Source: Methanobacteriota archaeon (lineage in GTDB: Archaea; Thermoplasmatota; Poseidoniia; Poseidoniales; SP79). From it: 11,903 nt of DNA. The stretch covers positions 3,675 through 15,577 of the forward strand of contig PAZI01000008.1 of NCBI GenBank assembly GCA_002715545.1, written 5' to 3'. The position numbers and the translations under genes were made by a program. Below the pieces are notes generated by a model that was not told where the DNA came from, searched no databases, and saw nothing but the letters and a program-made list of their open reading frames with translations. This document shows, piece after piece, positions 11,037 through 11,903 of the stretch (positions are counted from its first letter, which is position 1; each line of letters starts with the position of its first letter).

Positions 11037-11659
11037 GTTCCGAACAATCGGTCACCTGCGTCACCCAGACCAGGTAGTATGAATCCTCTCTCATCCAATT
11101 CTCGGTCGATAGCAGCAAGGATGACGGTGATGTTCGGCTCAGCATCAAGAAGCGTCTGGAGGCCCATTGGAGAAGCCACCAGGCCGACGAACTGAAGCCG
11201 ATGAATACCTGAATCTCGCAATTGCACGCATGCTTCACATGCGGTTCCTCCAGTTGCCAGCATAGGGTCAAGGATGATGGCTTCACTCACTAACGGTGGC
11301 GTTGGAAGTTTGTTGTAATAGGCAATGGGTTCGAGTGTTTCTTCATCACGTTTCAGACCTAGGTGAAGCACCGAAGCTTCGGGTAGGAACTGTTGTGCTG
11401 CCGTGATCATGCCAAGGCCGGCACGTAGGATGGGAACCAACCCTACTTTCGCCGTGATGACGTGTCCTTCCATTCGCTCCAAGGGTGTGTGAACCTCGAT
11501 GGGTGATGTTGGAAGTGTGCGCAAGGCTTCGGTCAGGAGAAGTCGAGTCACATCATCGACGTAGCGACGCATATCCGCACTGTTCGTGTCGGCTGAGCGA
11601 ATCTTCGCCATTCTGTCTTGCACGAGGGGGTGGTCAATCACGTGCACTCTGTCATCCAT
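11033..11659 (-). CDS. upp: Uracil phosphoribosyltransferase
   Basis: Full-length UPRTase of 208 residues, the same length as the Escherichia coli enzyme and alignable to it from end to end. It converts uracil and PRPP to UMP and pyrophosphate in pyrimidine salvage in the cytoplasm. Visible signatures are VPILRAGLGM (75-84), EETLEPIAYYNKL (106-118), the PRPP loop DPMLATGGT (131-139) and the uracil-binding C-terminal segment GFILPGLGDAGD (192-203), ending RLFGT. The ATG at 11659 gives the DHPLVQDRMAKIR start typical of the family (HPLV near residue 10). The gene begins 25 bases after the CinA-like stop and overlaps the polymerase gene by 4 bases, so the three probably share one transcript. No strong Shine-Dalgarno sequence precedes it. 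Archaeal UPRTases are known to respond to GTP and CTP; this cannot be read from sequence here. Confidence 0.96.
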   Translation of the reverse strand: MDDRVHVIDHPLVQDRMAKIRSADTNSADMRRYVDDVTRLLLTEALRTLPTSPIEVHTPLERMEGHVITAKVGLVPILRAGLGMITAAQQFLPEASVLHLGLKRDEETLEPIAYYNKLPTPPLVSEAIILDPMLATGGTACEACVQLRDSGIHRLQFVGLVASPMGLQTLLDAEPNITVILAAIDRELDERGFILPGLGDAGDRLFGT

Positions 11660-11684
11660 AGTTGCTTGAGAGGTAATGAGCGCA

Positions 11685-11903
11685 TCATTCTTCCTCTGTG
11701 TCTTCCCACGCCTCGAGAATCATCTCAAGAGCCATACAGGTGAAGAACCGCTTGTTCGAGGATCGGTCGCCACTGAATTCTCTCTGCCGTGTGACACTTC
11801 GTATTCGATTTGCGACAGCGATGCATACCGTGCCAACGGATTTCATCCCCTCATCATTCATCGGGCCTGCAATGCCTGAGATTGCAACAGCCCAGTCAAC
11901 ATC
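11685..11903 (-). CDS. cinA: CinA/PncC-family nicotinamide-nucleotide amidohydrolase (C-terminal part, 5' partial)
   Basis: The minus strand is open from the window edge to TGA at 11687-11685 and encodes the last 72 residues of a protein. It matches the end of the CinA C-terminal domain: DWAVAISGIAGP (3-14), VGTVCIAVANRIR (23-35), EFSGDRSSNKRFF (42-54), then a terminal helix MALEMILEAWE. In this family the domain (PncC) deamidates nicotinamide mononucleotide to nicotinate mononucleotide in NAD recycling. The usual Gly-rich stretch after SGIAGP is replaced by MNDEGMKS. Whether the protein also has the N-terminal molybdopterin-binding-like CinA domain cannot be seen, so the symbol is provisional. 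It is the first visible gene of the cluster with upp and the polymerase subunit. Confidence 0.85.
   Translation of the reverse strand, partial: DVDWAVAISGIAGPMNDEGMKSVGTVCIAVANRIRSVTRQREFSGDRSSNKRFFTCMALEMILEAWEDTEEE

Noticed and set aside
11676..11879. 67-codon open frame on the plus strand
   Set aside because: It overlaps the CinA-type C-terminus on the opposite strand, which has clear family motifs; the plus-strand frame has none.
1..11903. tRNA, rRNA, CRISPR arrays, insertion sequences or integrase sites
   Set aside because: No cloverleaf, conserved rRNA segment, regularly spaced direct repeats, transposase motifs or terminal inverted repeats were seen; nearly all bases are in coding frames.

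Overview
The window suggests a euryarchaeon, most likely a planktonic marine lineage of the Poseidoniales (Marine Group II) type. The clearest evidence is a small subunit of the archaeal D-family DNA polymerase (PolD/DP1) and an archaeal type IV pilin N-terminal segment (EEAVSPVIATIL...). A very long, mildly acidic beta-helix surface protein also fits that lineage. Base composition looks close to 50% GC. The lineage call is inference; the archaeal call is strong.

Layout. Bases 1-8694 (+) are one uninterrupted reading frame: the C-terminal 2,897 residues of a giant exported surface protein whose start lies upstream of the window. It is a mosaic of parallel beta-helix blocks, an extremely Tyr/Trp-rich insert, a Cys-bounded SYGDG module, a CBM9/DOMON-like sandwich, a cadherin/Ig-like module ending in VNDAP, and a Cys-containing acidic region. 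It then has what looks like a normal C-terminal membrane anchor (VPSFAP + hydrophobic stretch + GRAERR). Instead of ending there, the frame continues into a complete type IV pilin module with its own prepilin-peptidase-like site. Bases 8695-8798 are a short intergenic region with a G9 run, a C/T tract and several overlapping inverted repeats. Bases 8799-9455 (+) encode a SerB-like HAD phosphatase.

The right part lies on the minus strand and reads leftward as a compact cluster: the end of a CinA/PncC-type amidohydrolase (11903-11685), uracil phosphoribosyltransferase upp (11659-11033), then the PolD small subunit (11036-9456). The upp stop overlaps the polymerase start (ATGATGA). The polymerase gene and the HAD gene converge with no spacing: their two TGA stops together form the palindrome TGATCA (9453-9458).

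How the genes work together. The minus-strand cluster groups nucleotide salvage (upp), a probable pyridine-nucleotide recycling enzyme (CinA/PncC) and the proofreading subunit of the replicative polymerase; this is housekeeping and probably one operon. The plus-strand giant protein is a cell-surface or pilus-associated structure. Its most notable property is the in-frame join of a membrane-anchored beta-helix giant to a type IV pilin, in a topology that would let prepilin peptidase separate the two.
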